Assembly: GCA_020846005.1 (NCBI GenBank)
Contig: JADLEQ010000107.1
Span: 62,001 to 126,000, forward strand
Length of the DNA stretch: 64,000 nucleotides
DNA from: Polyangiaceae bacterium
Lineage (GTDB): Bacteria > Myxococcota_A > Polyangia > Polyangiales > Polyangiaceae
Direction: 5' to 3'
Of the stretch, positions 41,268 through 51,706 are shown in pieces. The position numbers and the translations under genes are program-made. A model generated the notes under the pieces. That model did no database searches and had not been told where the DNA came from. It saw nothing but the letters and a program-made list of their open reading frames with translations. Position 1 is the stretch's first letter. Each line of letters starts with the position of its first letter.

Positions 41268-43346
41268 TCACTGTCCGCGCACGTCCCCAGCGGGGACCCA
41301 GAATGCGTGGGTGCCGGAGCTACCTGCGACCACCGCCCCGGGCGAGGTGAACCCTACGAAGCGCGCGTCTCGGCTGAACGCGGGGGCGTAGTCCGTCACC
41401 GTCTGGCTCACCGGGGAGAACGTCCGGTCGCCGCTGGACAGGAACGCCCTGAGGAAAGGTGCCTTGCTCGCGGAGCGGTCGAGGACGTAGACCTGCGCGC
41501 CGGAGACGGAGGCCGAAGCCACCAGATCGGTCGCCTCCGAACGGAAGGCGACGAACCGCGCGTTCGTGCCGCCCATGACCCCGTAGGTGCTAGGGCCGTT
41601 GCCGATTGTCCCCGCCGGCGTCCGGCTCACGAGCGCGACCGAGGAGGCTGAACTCCTAGCGCGCGTGTACACCTGCGCATTCCCGTTGCTGCCCGCCGCT
41701 GCGATGACCGTCCCCGCGTTGTGGAATGCGACCCACTCGCCGTCCGGCGCTACGGCGCCACCGCCGCTGGCGCCGGTCAGCTGGGAGCCGTCTGCGGCCG
41801 TGCTGACCCGGGCACGCGACGACGGAAACGAGCCCGAAGTGCTGTGGGTGAACACGAACACGTCGGTCACACCATTGGTGTCACCCGAGGCGATGGCGTT
41901 GGTCGCCGCGCTCTCGAACGCTACGACGGTCACCGTCGAAGCGATGCCGATGCTCGGATAGTACGAGTCGGCGTTCACCCACTCGGTTCCCCCTGACGTG
42001 ATCTTGGTCACGGGGATGATCGACGTGGACGGCGCCGCCAGGCTGGACACGTCGCGGCGGTAGATGTCGCGGAAGGTCCTGCCGCCGGGCCGGTAGAGCA
42101 CCAGGTTCGTCGCGTCCGACTCGAACGCGACGTACGCGCCATTCGGCGAGATTGACGCGTTGCGCGCGCCGCGGTTCGGGTTGGCCGGGTAGCTGGGCGC
42201 GGTGCCGGTGCGCGTGCGGCTCGCGAAGATCGTCCCCGGCGTGCCCGACAGCCTGCGCACATACACGTCATCGTACGAGTTGGTGTCGAGCGGATCGAGC
42301 TGGCAGTCGGACTCGAACGCCACCACTTGGCCGTCGTCCGAGATCGACGGGTTCTTCGAGTCGCAGTTCTCCGGATCGGTCACCGTGTCGCTCACGCTGA
42401 CGAGTTCTACGGTGCCCGTTTCAAGGTCCGCCCGGTACACGCGCTTGTAGCCAGTGTCCGTACCGGCCACGAGGTTGGTCGACGCCGAGGTGAAGGCCAT
42501 GTATCGGCCGTCCGAGCTCAGAGAGACGCGGCCCGAGGCGGGCCCGTTCCCCGCAGTCGCGGCTCCGTACGTTCCCAGCACGTCGCTCGTGCCACTCACC
42601 ACGTCCGCGCGCGCGGGCGCCGCGATGTGATCCGCGCGCAGCGCACCCTTGAAGTAGTACGAGAAGGACTGCCCCGCCGGCGTCGCGCCGTGGACCAAGA
42701 AGGCGATGTCGGGGCCGTCGTTGAGCGGGCTCCCCGTGCCCTCCGAGCCCCAACGGTAGCGCCCGGCGGCGCTCACCCCGTAGAACGTGTCGGCGGCGTG
42801 GACGTCGTTGGCGGTGTTCGGCGCTGGCACGAACACGCTCGTCGTGGAGCCGGTCGGCGTGAGGGTGGTGATCTCGAAGAAGGCGTGCGTCAGCACCTTC
42901 GTCGAGAAGAGGTCGCGGAGGATGAGCTTCGCGCACGTCCCGGTGGTGGGGATGCCGCCGCAGCGACTGGTGTCCCACGCGGCACCGGAGGAGACGCCGT
43001 TGGTCCGCGTCGACCGCGTGTCCGGGACCTGCTCGATGGCGATCGTGTCGGGCGTGGTGCCGTCGCTCGTCGACCCGTAGGTACCAGCGTCGACGCTCGG
43101 CAGGACCATCGACCGCACCATGGCCCGCCCCAGGGCGTCCCGACTGCGTACGGTGAGGTGGAGGACCTCGCCGTCGAAGATCCCCTCGACCTCGGCGAGC
43201 GCGTCCGTCTCGGCCACCGCAGGCGGCTCCCACGGAGGCGGGGGCGCGGCCTCCTCGCCCTCGCCCGCGTCGCCGCACGCCGCCGCCATCGCGGCAGCGG
43301 CCGCGAGCGAGAGAACCGAGCCGAAGAGGTAGCTGGGACGCTTCAT
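41268..43346 (-). CDS. Lipoprotein with TolB-like/WD40-type beta-propeller
   Basis: 692 residues from ATG 43346, with GGGGAGA upstream. The signal peptide ends in MAAACGDAG, a lipoprotein-type site. The body has repeated blades of the form RVSLSSDGRYMAFTSASTNL, then DIYRRDV, separated by about 45-60 residues; at least five are visible (around PSISDDGQVVAFESD, ASISPNGAYVAFESD, GAVAPDGEWVAFHN and FSRDARFVGFTS). These are PD40/TolB-type units. It is likely an outer-membrane or periplasmic propeller. It is transcribed after the giant surface protein gene with 38 bp between, so the two may be expressed together. Ligand unknown. Confidence 0.87.
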   Translation of the reverse strand: MKRPSYLFGSVLSLAAAAAMAAACGDAGEGEEAAPPPPWEPPAVAETDALAEVEGIFDGEVLHLTVRSRDALGRAMVRSMVLPSVDAGTYGSTSDGTTPDTIAIEQVPDTRSTRTNGVSSGAAWDTSRCGGIPTTGTCAKLILRDLFSTKVLTHAFFEITTLTPTGSTTSVFVPAPNTANDVHAADTFYGVSAAGRYRWGSEGTGSPLNDGPDIAFLVHGATPAGQSFSYYFKGALRADHIAAPARADVVSGTSDVLGTYGAATAGNGPASGRVSLSSDGRYMAFTSASTNLVAGTDTGYKRVYRADLETGTVELVSVSDTVTDPENCDSKNPSISDDGQVVAFESDCQLDPLDTNSYDDVYVRRLSGTPGTIFASRTRTGTAPSYPANPNRGARNASISPNGAYVAFESDATNLVLYRPGGRTFRDIYRRDVSSLAAPSTSIIPVTKITSGGTEWVNADSYYPSIGIASTVTVVAFESAATNAIASGDTNGVTDVFVFTHSTSGSFPSSRARVSTAADGSQLTGASGGGAVAPDGEWVAFHNAGTVIAAAGSNGNAQVYTRARSSASSVALVSRTPAGTIGNGPSTYGVMGGTNARFVAFRSEATDLVASASVSGAQVYVLDRSASKAPFLRAFLSSGDRTFSPVSQTVTDYAPAFSRDARFVGFTSPGAVVAGSSGTHAFWVPAGDVRGQ

Positions 43347-43384
43347 GGATGTCTCCCCTGACGCAGGAGGCCAGACGTATGGCT

Positions 43385-46300
43385 TCAGGCTAGGTTGCCC
43401 CAATTCGCCGCGCGGTTCAAGCGCCGGCCCCGCCGCCGGGCTGCCCCGAGCGCCAGCGCCGCCGCCAGCGCCGCGAGCCAGGCCGTCCGGGGGGTGCGCG
43501 GGGCGCCGCCCGCCGCCCGGCAGCCGCAGCCGCCGTCGTCGGCCGCGGCGGCGCGGCTCGGCTGGACGCAGACCGCGTCGCCGTTGCAGACGGCCGGCGC
43601 GACGCAGTCCTCGGTCGAACGGCAGCGGGGGATGCAGGCGCCGCTCTGGTCGCACTTGAACGGCGAGCAGTCGGTCGTCTCGCCGGTCGGCGAGGTGAGC
43701 GTGTGGTCGCCGTCGCAGGTCGTGCTGCTGACGCACTGGCCGCTCGGGTCGCAACGGCTCCCCGCCTGGCAGTCGGTGTCTGCGGCGCAGGTGTCGCGGC
43801 ACGTCCTGTCGTCGAGGCACTGGAACGGCGCGCAGCGCTTCGTCCGCACCGCGCCGTCGCCTTCGTCGCACGCGCCCTGGCCGTTGCACGCGGCGCTGAA
43901 CGTCTCGACGCCCTCGCTGCACGCCTGGTCCCGGCACGCCACGTCCGTCCCGACGAAGCCTACGCAGGTCGTCACGTCCCGCGTCCCGTCGCAGGTCCGC
44001 GCCTGACAGAGCTCGTTCGGGGAGGTGCCCGTGGCCGCGGGGCACGCGGTGCGCCGCCCGTCCGCGACGCCGTGGGGCTCCCCGATCACCGGGCTGCACT
44101 TGCCGAGCGCGGTCGGCAGGTCGCAGGCCTCGCATTGGCCGCCGCACGCGGCGTCGCAGCACACGCCATCGACGCAGAGGCCGGTCGCGCACGTCCGCGC
44201 CTCGGTGCACGGCTCGCCGTTCGGCGATCTGGGCAGGCAGACGCTGGTCGTGAGGTCGCACCACGCGGCCGCGGCGCAGTCCCCGTCCGCCGCGCAGCTC
44301 GACTTGCAAGCGCCGCCCGCGCAAGCGTACACGCCGCAGGGGACGGTCGAGTCGGAGTCGCAGGTCCCGAGGCCGTCGCAGGCGTAACCCGTCTGCGTGT
44401 TGCCGTCGCACGCGGTCGCTCCGCACGCCGTCCCCGCCGCGTAGCTGCTGCACGCGCCGTTCCCGTCGCACGTCCCGTCGAGCCCGCAGGTCGTCACGGA
44501 CTCCGCGGTGCAGTCGTTGTGAGGGTCGACGCCCACGCGGGCGTTCCCGCACAGGCCGTCGGTGCCGCTCTCTTGGTTGGCCGCGGTGCACGCCTGACAC
44601 TTGCCGTCGCAGAGCGTGTTGCAGCACACCCCCTCGACGCAGAATCCGCTCTTGCACTCACCGGCGCTGGTGCACGCGGCGCCGAGATCCTGCTGCCCCT
44701 GGCAGGTGGAGTCCGCCGCGCAGTACGTCCCCGGGATGCACTCCGCGCTCGACAGGCACGTCGTCGGGCACGAGCTCGATCCGAGGCAGACGTAGGGGGC
44801 GCAGTCCGTCGTCGCGCTGCTCTGGCAGGCGCCGAAGCCGTCGCACTGCGCGCCCGTCAGCACCGAGCCGACCGCTCCGCCGCAGGTCGTGACGCCGCAC
44901 GCCGTGCCCGGGAGCCAGTTGCGGCACGCCCCGGCGCCGTCACAGGCGCCGTCGCTCCCGCAGCTCGTGGGCGATGCGGCGGCGCACTCGTCGTCCGGAT
45001 CCAGGCCGGCGGCGATCGCCCCGCAGGTGCCGTCGCCGCCCTGCCCCTTGCGCGCCGCGCTGCACGCCTGGCAACCCGCGGTGCACCCCGTGTCGCAACA
45101 GACGCCATCGGCGCAGTGCCCTGACTGGCACTCCGAGTCGCGGCTGCACGTGCCCCCGACGCCCAGGTCGCCGGCGCAGGTACCCGAAGCCGTGTCGCAG
45201 TGCGCGCTCCCCACGCAGTCGTCGTCTACGGAACAGGTCGTCCCGCAGGCCGAGCCCTTGCACTGGAAGAGGCCGCAGCTCGTCTGCTGGCCCGCCTGGC
45301 AGGTGCCGTAGCCGTCGCACGCCTGGCCCTGCTGACTCCCCGCCGTGCAGGTCGTCGCGCCGCACGCGACGCCGGCGGCGTAGAGCGCGCAGGCCGCCGA
45401 CCCCGCGCACACACCCCGCCGTGCGCAGGTGCCCGGACCGTCGTCGGGGCACTCGTCGTCGGGATCCGTCTCCGCGGCGACGCTCGCGCAGGTGCCGTCG
45501 GCGCCTCCGGTGCGCGTGGCGGAGCACGCCTGGCACGTCCCGCTGCACGGGCTGTCGCAGCACACGCCGTCCACGCACTGGCCGCTCTGGCACTGGCTCG
45601 CGAGCGTGCAGGAGCCGCCGAGCGCACCGTCCGGGAGGCAGGTGCCCGCGACCGTGTCGCAGAAGTGCGACGCGATACAGTCCGTGTCGGCGAGGCACGC
45701 GGCGCCGCACGCGGCGCCCTGGCAGACGTACGGGGCGCACGCGGAGGTGGAGCTCGCCACGCACACGCCGCTGCCGTTGCAGGTAGAGCCGGTCTGTGTG
45801 CCGCCGGTCACCGTGTCCGGCGTGCACGTCGTCGCGCCGCAGGCCGTCCCCGCCCCGTAGAGGGCACAGGCCCCGAACCCATTGCACGTGCCGTTCGTGC
45901 CGCAGCTCGAGCTGCCCTGGTCCGCGCACTCGAGATCCGGGTCGGTGCCGGCGCCGACGGGTCCGCACTCGCCGTCGGCGCCGGCGCCCTTGCGCGCCGC
46001 AGTGCACGCCTGGCACGTCCCCGCGCAGGCCTGGCCGCAGCACACGCCGTCCACGCAGAACCCGGACGCGCACTGCCCGGCCGCACCGCACGCAGCGCCG
46101 GTGGCCCGCTTGTCTACGCAGGTGTGGCTCGTCGTGTCGCAGAAGGCGGATCCGATGCACTCGCCGTCGACGTTGCAGGTCGTGCCGCACGCGCTGCCCG
46201 CGCAGCGATAGCGGCCACAGCTCGTTACGTTCGCGGGGAGGCAGGCGCCGAAGCCGTCACACGACGCGCCCGATTGCTGGTCCGGCAGCCCGCCGCTCCC

Positions 46301-49300
46301 CGCGGTGCAGGTGGTGGCGCCGCACGAGGTGCCCGCCGAGTACTTCTGACAGGCGCCGCTGCCGTCGCACGCGCCGTTCTGCGCGCACGTGGACGGCGAC
46401 GCCTGGGCGCACTCGGCGTCCGGATCGGAGCCGGCGCTGACCGCTCCGCACTGACCGTTCGCGCCGCTCCCCTTCTTCGCCGTGGTGCACGCCTGGCACG
46501 CACCGGTACATGCCGTGTCGCAGCAGACGCCGTCGACGCAGCTCCCCGAGGTGCACTGGGTGCCCGTAGAGCAGGCGGCGCCGTTGGCCTGGCGGGGCTG
46601 GCAGGTGGAGTCGGACGTCCGGCAGTAATAGAGTGCGGCGCACTGGGCGTCCCCCGTGCACGATGTCGCGCAGGAGGTCGCGGTCGCGCAGACGTAGCCG
46701 ACCGCGCAGCTCACGCTCTGCCCGTTCGTGCAGGTGCCGCTGCCGTCACACACCTGACCCGTCTGGACGGCGCCGACGCAGGACGAGCTCCCGCAGCTCG
46801 TCCCGAACGCCCACTTCTTGCAGGCCCCGGCGCCGTCGCAGGCGCCGTTCTCCTGGCAAGTCGCCTGCGGTGTCGCGGCGCACTCGTTGTCCGGGTCCGT
46901 GGCCGGCTGGACGGGCGCGCACGTGCCGTTGGCTGAGCCCGTCTTCGCGGCGCTGCACGCCTGGCACGTCCCCGCGCACTGGCCGTTGCAGCAGTAGCCG
47001 TCCACGCAGTAGGCGTTCGCGCACTGGCGCGCGCGATCGCACGTGGCGCCGGTGGGCTGCGCCGGCACACACGCGTTGCCGGCGCCGCAGAAGTAGCCGG
47101 CGGCGCACTGGGTGTCGTCGGTGCAGCTCGTGGCGCAGACGCTCGCGCTGAGGCAGGCGTAGCCGGCGGCGCACGGTACACTGGAGGCGTTCGAGCAGGT
47201 GCCGGCGCCGTCGCACTGCTGGCCGGTCTGCAGCGCGTTGGCGCACGTGGTCGTGCCGCACACGGTGCCCACCGACGCCAGCTTGCAGGCCCCGCTACCG
47301 TTGCAATTGCCCGTCTGGCCGCAGGTCGAGCCATCGGCGGCACAGTCGGCGTCCGGGTCGGTGTCGCCCTTCGTGGGGCCGCACGCGCCGTTGGCGCCGC
47401 TCTGCTTCTTTGCCGCGCTGCACGATTGGCACGGCTGGTTGCACGCGGCGTCACAGCAGACGCCATCGGCGCAATAGCCGCTGTTGCACTCGTTCGCGCC
47501 GCCGCAGGCGACGCCGTTGGCGAGCTTGGACGCGCACGTGCCCCCGGTGCGGCAGTAGTTGCCGGCCGCGCAGTGAGTGTCCGCCGTGCAGCTCGACCGG
47601 CACGCCGTCCCGCCGGCGTCGCACGCGTAGGGGCTGCACCCGACCGAGCTCGCGGAGCAGGTGTGGGAGGCCGTGCACGTGGACGAGACCAGGGTCCCGC
47701 TGGAGCACGTCGGCGCGCCGCACACGGTCCCCGTCGCGTAGAGGCGGCAGGCGCCGACGCCGTCGCACGCACCATCACGCTGACAGGTACCCACGAGGTC
47801 GAGCGCGCACTCGTTGTCCGGGTCCGTGCCGACGGCGACGGCCGCGCACGTCCCGTTGGTGCCGCCCGTCTTCCCGGCGCTGCAGGCCTGACAGGCGCCG
47901 GTGCACGCCGAACTGCAGCAGTAGCCGTCGGCGCAGTTGCCGCTCGAGCACTGGCTCCCCGTGGCGCAGGCGCCACCGAGCGCCTGGTCCGGCTGGCAGG
48001 TGCCGTCGCTCGTCCGGCAGTAGGCGGCCGCGGTGCACTGCGCGTCGGTCGTGCAGCTCGCGGGCTGGCACGCGCTGGCCACGCACACGCCGCTGGCGCA
48101 CTCCGAGCCGCCAGCGCAGGCCGTGCCGTTCTGCTTCTTGCAGGTGCCGGCCGCGGTGCACTCGTTCGGGCTGGTGCAGGTGCCGGGATCCTGCCCGCTC
48201 GTGAGCGTCTGGCAGGTGCCGGGCGTCGAGCCGTTGCACGTCTGGCACGTGCCCGAGCACGCAGACGCGCAGCACACGTTATCGGCGCAGGTGAGGCCGG
48301 CCAGACACTCGCCGCAGCCCGCGGTGGCGCAGTCACCGCCCGCTGCGGTGTTGCAGTACGTGCCCTGCGCGCGGCGGAGCTGGCAGGTGCCTCCCGAGGC
48401 GCAGAAGTACCCCGAGGTGCACTGCGCGTCGGTCGTGCACGAGGTGGGACAGGCCCCGCTCGACCCGGTGCAGGCGAAGCCCCCGCAGCTCGGGTTCGAC
48501 CCGCCGTTGCCGGCCGCGAGGCGTGTGCACGTGCCCGCCGGCGAGTTGCAGCGATCACAGCCGCCGGTGCAGGCGGCGTCGCAGCAGTAGCCGTCGCTGC
48601 AGTACCCGCTCGCGCACTCGCCCGCGCCCGAGCAGCCCTGGCCTTCCTTCTTCTTGCATTGCCCCTGGGCGTCGCAGCGATTGGTCCCGGAGCACGAGTC
48701 GGGATCCTCTGCGTCCGTGACGGCCGCGCAGAGCCCGGGGCTCGAGGCCAGGTCACACGCCTGGCACGTGCCGCAGAGCGAGGACTCGCAGCACACGCCG
48801 TCTACGCAGAACCCGGTCGAGCAGGACATGCCGACGGAGCAGCCGTTGCCGCGGAGGTGGTACTCCCAGGTGTCGCCGAGGCGGGTGCCGTTGAACGTGC
48901 CACCCCCGAAGATCACCGTTCGCCGCCGCACGCGGTCATGCACCATGGTGTGGCCGTAGCGCTTCGCCGGCACCGCGCCGACGGCGGCGGGGCCCGTCTT
49001 GATCCACGCGGTGCCGTCCCACTCCCACGAGTCGTCCAGATAGTTGCCGCCCCCGTCCGCGCCGCCGACCAGCACCGTCCGGCCTCGCGTCTCGTCCCAC
49101 GCGAGCTGGGACCACGAGCGGGGCGAGGGGCGGTTGGTGTTACACGGCGCGCCCGTGCACTTCTGTGACCAGGCCGTGCCGTTCCACTCCCAGAGATCGC
49201 CGAGCGCCGTGCCCGACGAGTAGTCGGCGCCGCCGAAGAGCACCGCGACGCCTCGAGTCGAGTCGAAGGCGAAGGCGGCGAAGTTTCGGGCCGCGGGGCG

Positions 49301-51430
49301 CGTCGCCTGACACGCCCCGCTCGTGCAGCGCTCGCTCCAGGCCGTGCCGTTCCAGGCCCAGAGGTCCGGCGTGGCCACGCCTCCGAAGACGAGCGAGTGC
49401 TGGCGCACGGTGTCGTACGCCATCGCGAAGTAGTTGCGCTGGCTCGGCAGCGTGCCGTTGCAGGGGAAGGTGTTGCACATCTCCGTCCACGCCGTACCCG
49501 TGTATTCCCAGGTGTCGTTCAGGGCGTACCCGCCGAAGAGGACGACCCGTTGGCGGGTGGAGTCGTAGGTCATCCCGTGGCCCGTGCGCGCGCTCGGGAG
49601 GGTGGAGCTGCAGGGCGGCTGCGTGCAGGTGCGCAGCCACCCGAACCCATCCCACTCCCAGGTGTCGCGCCGCACCGTCGCCGATCCGGAGTCCCCGCCG
49701 AAGAGGACGGTGCGTGATCGCGACGCGTCGTAGGCCATGGCCATCTCCCGCCGCGGCGCGGGGACCGTCGTCGGCTCCGACCAGTCCGTCCCGTTCCACT
49801 CCCAGGTGTCGCCCCTGGAGCTGCCGGCGAAGAGCACCACTCGGTGCAGCGCCGCCGAGTAGGCGCTGCCCTGCAGGAAGCGCTCGCCGGGCGACGTGGC
49901 CGGGGACTTCTGCGTCCACGACGTGCCGTTCCACTCCCAGGTGTCGCCCTTGATGCTGCTGGTGGAGTCCAGACCGCCGAACAGCACGGTGCGCCCGGTG
50001 TCGACGTGGTGGCTGAACGCCGCGCCCCAGCGCGCCGTCGGGTTGGTGACGGCCTTCTGGGTCCAGCTCGTGCCGTTCCACGTCCAGGTGTCGTTCAAGT
50101 AGACGAACGGGAAGTCGACGCCGCTGAAGAGCACCGTCTCGCCGCGCGTAGAGTCGTACGTCATCGCTCCGTCGACCCGGACGGGGGGGCCGGAGCTGGC
50201 GCGCAGCGACCACGTCGTGCCGTTCCACTCCCAGGTGTCGTTCTGGTAGGATCCGGCGTTGCCGCCGAAGAGCACGACGCGCTGGCGGGCGCTGTCGTAG
50301 CTCATCATGTGGTCTGACCTCGCGGTGGGATGCGTGCAGCTCCCCGTGCAGGTCTCCGTCCACGTCGTGCCATCCCAGAGCCAGGTGTCGCCGCGGATGC
50401 CGCCCGCGTCCTCGCCGCCGAACAGCACCAGGCGCCCGCGCGCCGCGTCGAATTCCATCATCGCACCCTGGCGCGCCGACGGCCCCACCGTCGAGCGCAG
50501 CACCCAGGTGGTGCCGTCGTACGCCCAGGTGTCACCGACGAGCGCGCCCGCCGAGGCGCCGCCGAACACCATCACCCGCTGGCGGGTCGAGTCGTACGCG
50601 ATCGCGAAGTTCTCCCGCGCGGTGGGCGGCCCGTTGCGGAGCTCCCACGCGGCCGTCTCGATCGCGGGGTCGACGAGCAGCGGGTACGTGAGCCCCTCGC
50701 GGTCGACGACGATGCGCAGGCGACCCTCCGCCCAGTCGAGCCCGGCGTCGCGCCTCGCGCCCTTGGCGTCGACGACGAACGGGCGGCTCACGCGCAGGAG
50801 CGCCTGGTCGGCGGCGTCCACGAACAGCCAGGCGCCGGTGTTCTCCAGGCGGGCGCCAGCGAGGCCAGCCCCGAGCGCCGTCTCGAGCACCAGCTCGGCG
50901 GGCGCCCGATCGTCGTGCTGCACGTAGAACCACTCCACGCTCGCGTCGTCGGCGACGTGGACGATGTCCGTGGACGGGTAGGCGCCGCGGAACACCACCC
51001 GCCCGCCGTCGAGCTCGGCCTCGACCGGCGCCGCGCCGACCGGGAGGAGCGTGACGGTGACCTCGTCGCTCGCGCCGATGCCGACGCGGAGCGCCTCGTC
51101 CGCGCGCGCTCCGAGCCGCGCGCCGACATCGTAGCTCGCGCCTCCCGTCGCGTTTCGGAAGCCGGGCGAGGTGAAGCCCGTGGCGGCGATCGCCCAGCCG
51201 CCGGCGGCCTGTGCGCGCACGCGATGCGCGAGGCCCGGGTCGGGGCCTGCGAGCCGCTCGACGAGCGCGAGCGACCCGCCGAGAGGCGCCGGCGCGCTCG
51301 CGTCGAGCGCCGCACGGCCCGCCGGCTCGCCCAGGCTGCCCCCCGGATCCGAACAGCTCGCGCCAACCAGCGCCACGAGGGCCGCTGCTGCCGCCCGCGC
51401 GCCACGCACCGAACAGATCCACCGGCTCAT
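43385..51430 (-). CDS. Giant surface protein: Kelch propellers, Cys-rich modules and MYXO-CTERM-like tail
   Basis: 2,681 residues from ATG 51430 with a GGGAGGAAGCTC ribosome-binding site. Signal sequence with VGASCSDPGG. Residues about 20-260 form an N-terminal beta-rich domain. Twelve Kelch-type units (core DTWEWNGTxW preceded by VVLFGG) cover about 265-860. Then about 1,780 residues of Cys-rich sequence: twelve modules built on CVDGVCCDxxCxGxCQAC, about 135 residues apart, with intervening CTTDAQC-type subunits. The C-terminus GGCGCRAAGG plus a hydrophobic helix and RRRGRR matches the MYXO-CTERM sorting tail, so it should be anchored at the surface. It may bind sugars or ligands through the propellers. 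Start context is strong and no frame break is seen in 8 kb. Confidence 0.92.
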   Translation of the reverse strand: MSRWICSVRGARAAAAALVALVGASCSDPGGSLGEPAGRAALDASAPAPLGGSLALVERLAGPDPGLAHRVRAQAAGGWAIAATGFTSPGFRNATGGASYDVGARLGARADEALRVGIGASDEVTVTLLPVGAAPVEAELDGGRVVFRGAYPSTDIVHVADDASVEWFYVQHDDRAPAELVLETALGAGLAGARLENTGAWLFVDAADQALLRVSRPFVVDAKGARRDAGLDWAEGRLRIVVDREGLTYPLLVDPAIETAAWELRNGPPTARENFAIAYDSTRQRVMVFGGASAGALVGDTWAYDGTTWVLRSTVGPSARQGAMMEFDAARGRLVLFGGEDAGGIRGDTWLWDGTTWTETCTGSCTHPTARSDHMMSYDSARQRVVLFGGNAGSYQNDTWEWNGTTWSLRASSGPPVRVDGAMTYDSTRGETVLFSGVDFPFVYLNDTWTWNGTSWTQKAVTNPTARWGAAFSHHVDTGRTVLFGGLDSTSSIKGDTWEWNGTSWTQKSPATSPGERFLQGSAYSAALHRVVLFAGSSRGDTWEWNGTDWSEPTTVPAPRREMAMAYDASRSRTVLFGGDSGSATVRRDTWEWDGFGWLRTCTQPPCSSTLPSARTGHGMTYDSTRQRVVLFGGYALNDTWEYTGTAWTEMCNTFPCNGTLPSQRNYFAMAYDTVRQHSLVFGGVATPDLWAWNGTAWSERCTSGACQATRPAARNFAAFAFDSTRGVAVLFGGADYSSGTALGDLWEWNGTAWSQKCTGAPCNTNRPSPRSWSQLAWDETRGRTVLVGGADGGGNYLDDSWEWDGTAWIKTGPAAVGAVPAKRYGHTMVHDRVRRRTVIFGGGTFNGTRLGDTWEYHLRGNGCSVGMSCSTGFCVDGVCCESSLCGTCQACDLASSPGLCAAVTDAEDPDSCSGTNRCDAQGQCKKKEGQGCSGAGECASGYCSDGYCCDAACTGGCDRCNSPAGTCTRLAAGNGGSNPSCGGFACTGSSGACPTSCTTDAQCTSGYFCASGGTCQLRRAQGTYCNTAAGGDCATAGCGECLAGLTCADNVCCASACSGTCQTCNGSTPGTCQTLTSGQDPGTCTSPNECTAAGTCKKQNGTACAGGSECASGVCVASACQPASCTTDAQCTAAAYCRTSDGTCQPDQALGGACATGSQCSSGNCADGYCCSSACTGACQACSAGKTGGTNGTCAAVAVGTDPDNECALDLVGTCQRDGACDGVGACRLYATGTVCGAPTCSSGTLVSSTCTASHTCSASSVGCSPYACDAGGTACRSSCTADTHCAAGNYCRTGGTCASKLANGVACGGANECNSGYCADGVCCDAACNQPCQSCSAAKKQSGANGACGPTKGDTDPDADCAADGSTCGQTGNCNGSGACKLASVGTVCGTTTCANALQTGQQCDGAGTCSNASSVPCAAGYACLSASVCATSCTDDTQCAAGYFCGAGNACVPAQPTGATCDRARQCANAYCVDGYCCNGQCAGTCQACSAAKTGSANGTCAPVQPATDPDNECAATPQATCQENGACDGAGACKKWAFGTSCGSSSCVGAVQTGQVCDGSGTCTNGQSVSCAVGYVCATATSCATSCTGDAQCAALYYCRTSDSTCQPRQANGAACSTGTQCTSGSCVDGVCCDTACTGACQACTTAKKGSGANGQCGAVSAGSDPDAECAQASPSTCAQNGACDGSGACQKYSAGTSCGATTCTAGSGGLPDQQSGASCDGFGACLPANVTSCGRYRCAGSACGTTCNVDGECIGSAFCDTTSHTCVDKRATGAACGAAGQCASGFCVDGVCCGQACAGTCQACTAARKGAGADGECGPVGAGTDPDLECADQGSSSCGTNGTCNGFGACALYGAGTACGATTCTPDTVTGGTQTGSTCNGSGVCVASSTSACAPYVCQGAACGAACLADTDCIASHFCDTVAGTCLPDGALGGSCTLASQCQSGQCVDGVCCDSPCSGTCQACSATRTGGADGTCASVAAETDPDDECPDDGPGTCARRGVCAGSAACALYAAGVACGATTCTAGSQQGQACDGYGTCQAGQQTSCGLFQCKGSACGTTCSVDDDCVGSAHCDTASGTCAGDLGVGGTCSRDSECQSGHCADGVCCDTGCTAGCQACSAARKGQGGDGTCGAIAAGLDPDDECAAASPTSCGSDGACDGAGACRNWLPGTACGVTTCGGAVGSVLTGAQCDGFGACQSSATTDCAPYVCLGSSSCPTTCLSSAECIPGTYCAADSTCQGQQDLGAACTSAGECKSGFCVEGVCCNTLCDGKCQACTAANQESGTDGLCGNARVGVDPHNDCTAESVTTCGLDGTCDGNGACSSYAAGTACGATACDGNTQTGYACDGLGTCDSDSTVPCGVYACAGGACKSSCAADGDCAAAAWCDLTTSVCLPRSPNGEPCTEARTCATGLCVDGVCCDAACGGQCEACDLPTALGKCSPVIGEPHGVADGRRTACPAATGTSPNELCQARTCDGTRDVTTCVGFVGTDVACRDQACSEGVETFSAACNGQGACDEGDGAVRTKRCAPFQCLDDRTCRDTCAADTDCQAGSRCDPSGQCVSSTTCDGDHTLTSPTGETTDCSPFKCDQSGACIPRCRSTEDCVAPAVCNGDAVCVQPSRAAAADDGGCGCRAAGGAPRTPRTAWLAALAAALALGAARRRGRRLNRAANWGNLA
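43520..48845 (-). repeat. Twelve Cys-rich modules in the giant surface protein
   Basis: The CC-motif (DGVCCDxxCxGxCQAC or variants, e.g. DGYCCNGQCAGTC) recurs twelve times in regular phase, each followed by paired Cys/Gly stretches (GTxCGxTxC, CDGxGxC). They diverge too much at DNA level to be seen as near-identical copies. Confidence 0.85.
48850..50640 (-). repeat. Twelve Kelch-type repeats in the giant surface protein
   Basis: The motif VVLFGG ... DTWEWNGTxW occurs about every 50 residues, with inserts of up to about 30 residues in some units (e.g. CTGSCTHPTARS). Twelve units would fit two six-bladed propellers, or one large one. Confidence 0.82.
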
Positions 51431-51706
51431 GAGCTTCCTCCCGGTCGCTCGCGCGACCGGGACCGCCGCTACCACCGGACGAGCAGCCGCACAACGGACG
51501 AGCCCCGGCCGGCGCGCCGGGGTCGCCGCTCGGTCCAGTTGCAGAGCGTCAGCGATCCCCGCCGTGCCGGGCACACGACTCGCCGACTCGATCGCGCCCC
51601 CCACGGTGACGGCCTCCGGCGCCGGCGGGGAGCCGCTCGACACGATCAGCGCGCGCCCTCCTCGCGAGCCGCGACGTCGGCTACGTCCCGAGGCGGCTCC
51701 CGCACG

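Noticed and set aside
51431-51706. 276-bp spacer between divergent genes
   Set aside because: No gene, tRNA-like fold or clear promoter could be read; only a divergent promoter region is expected.
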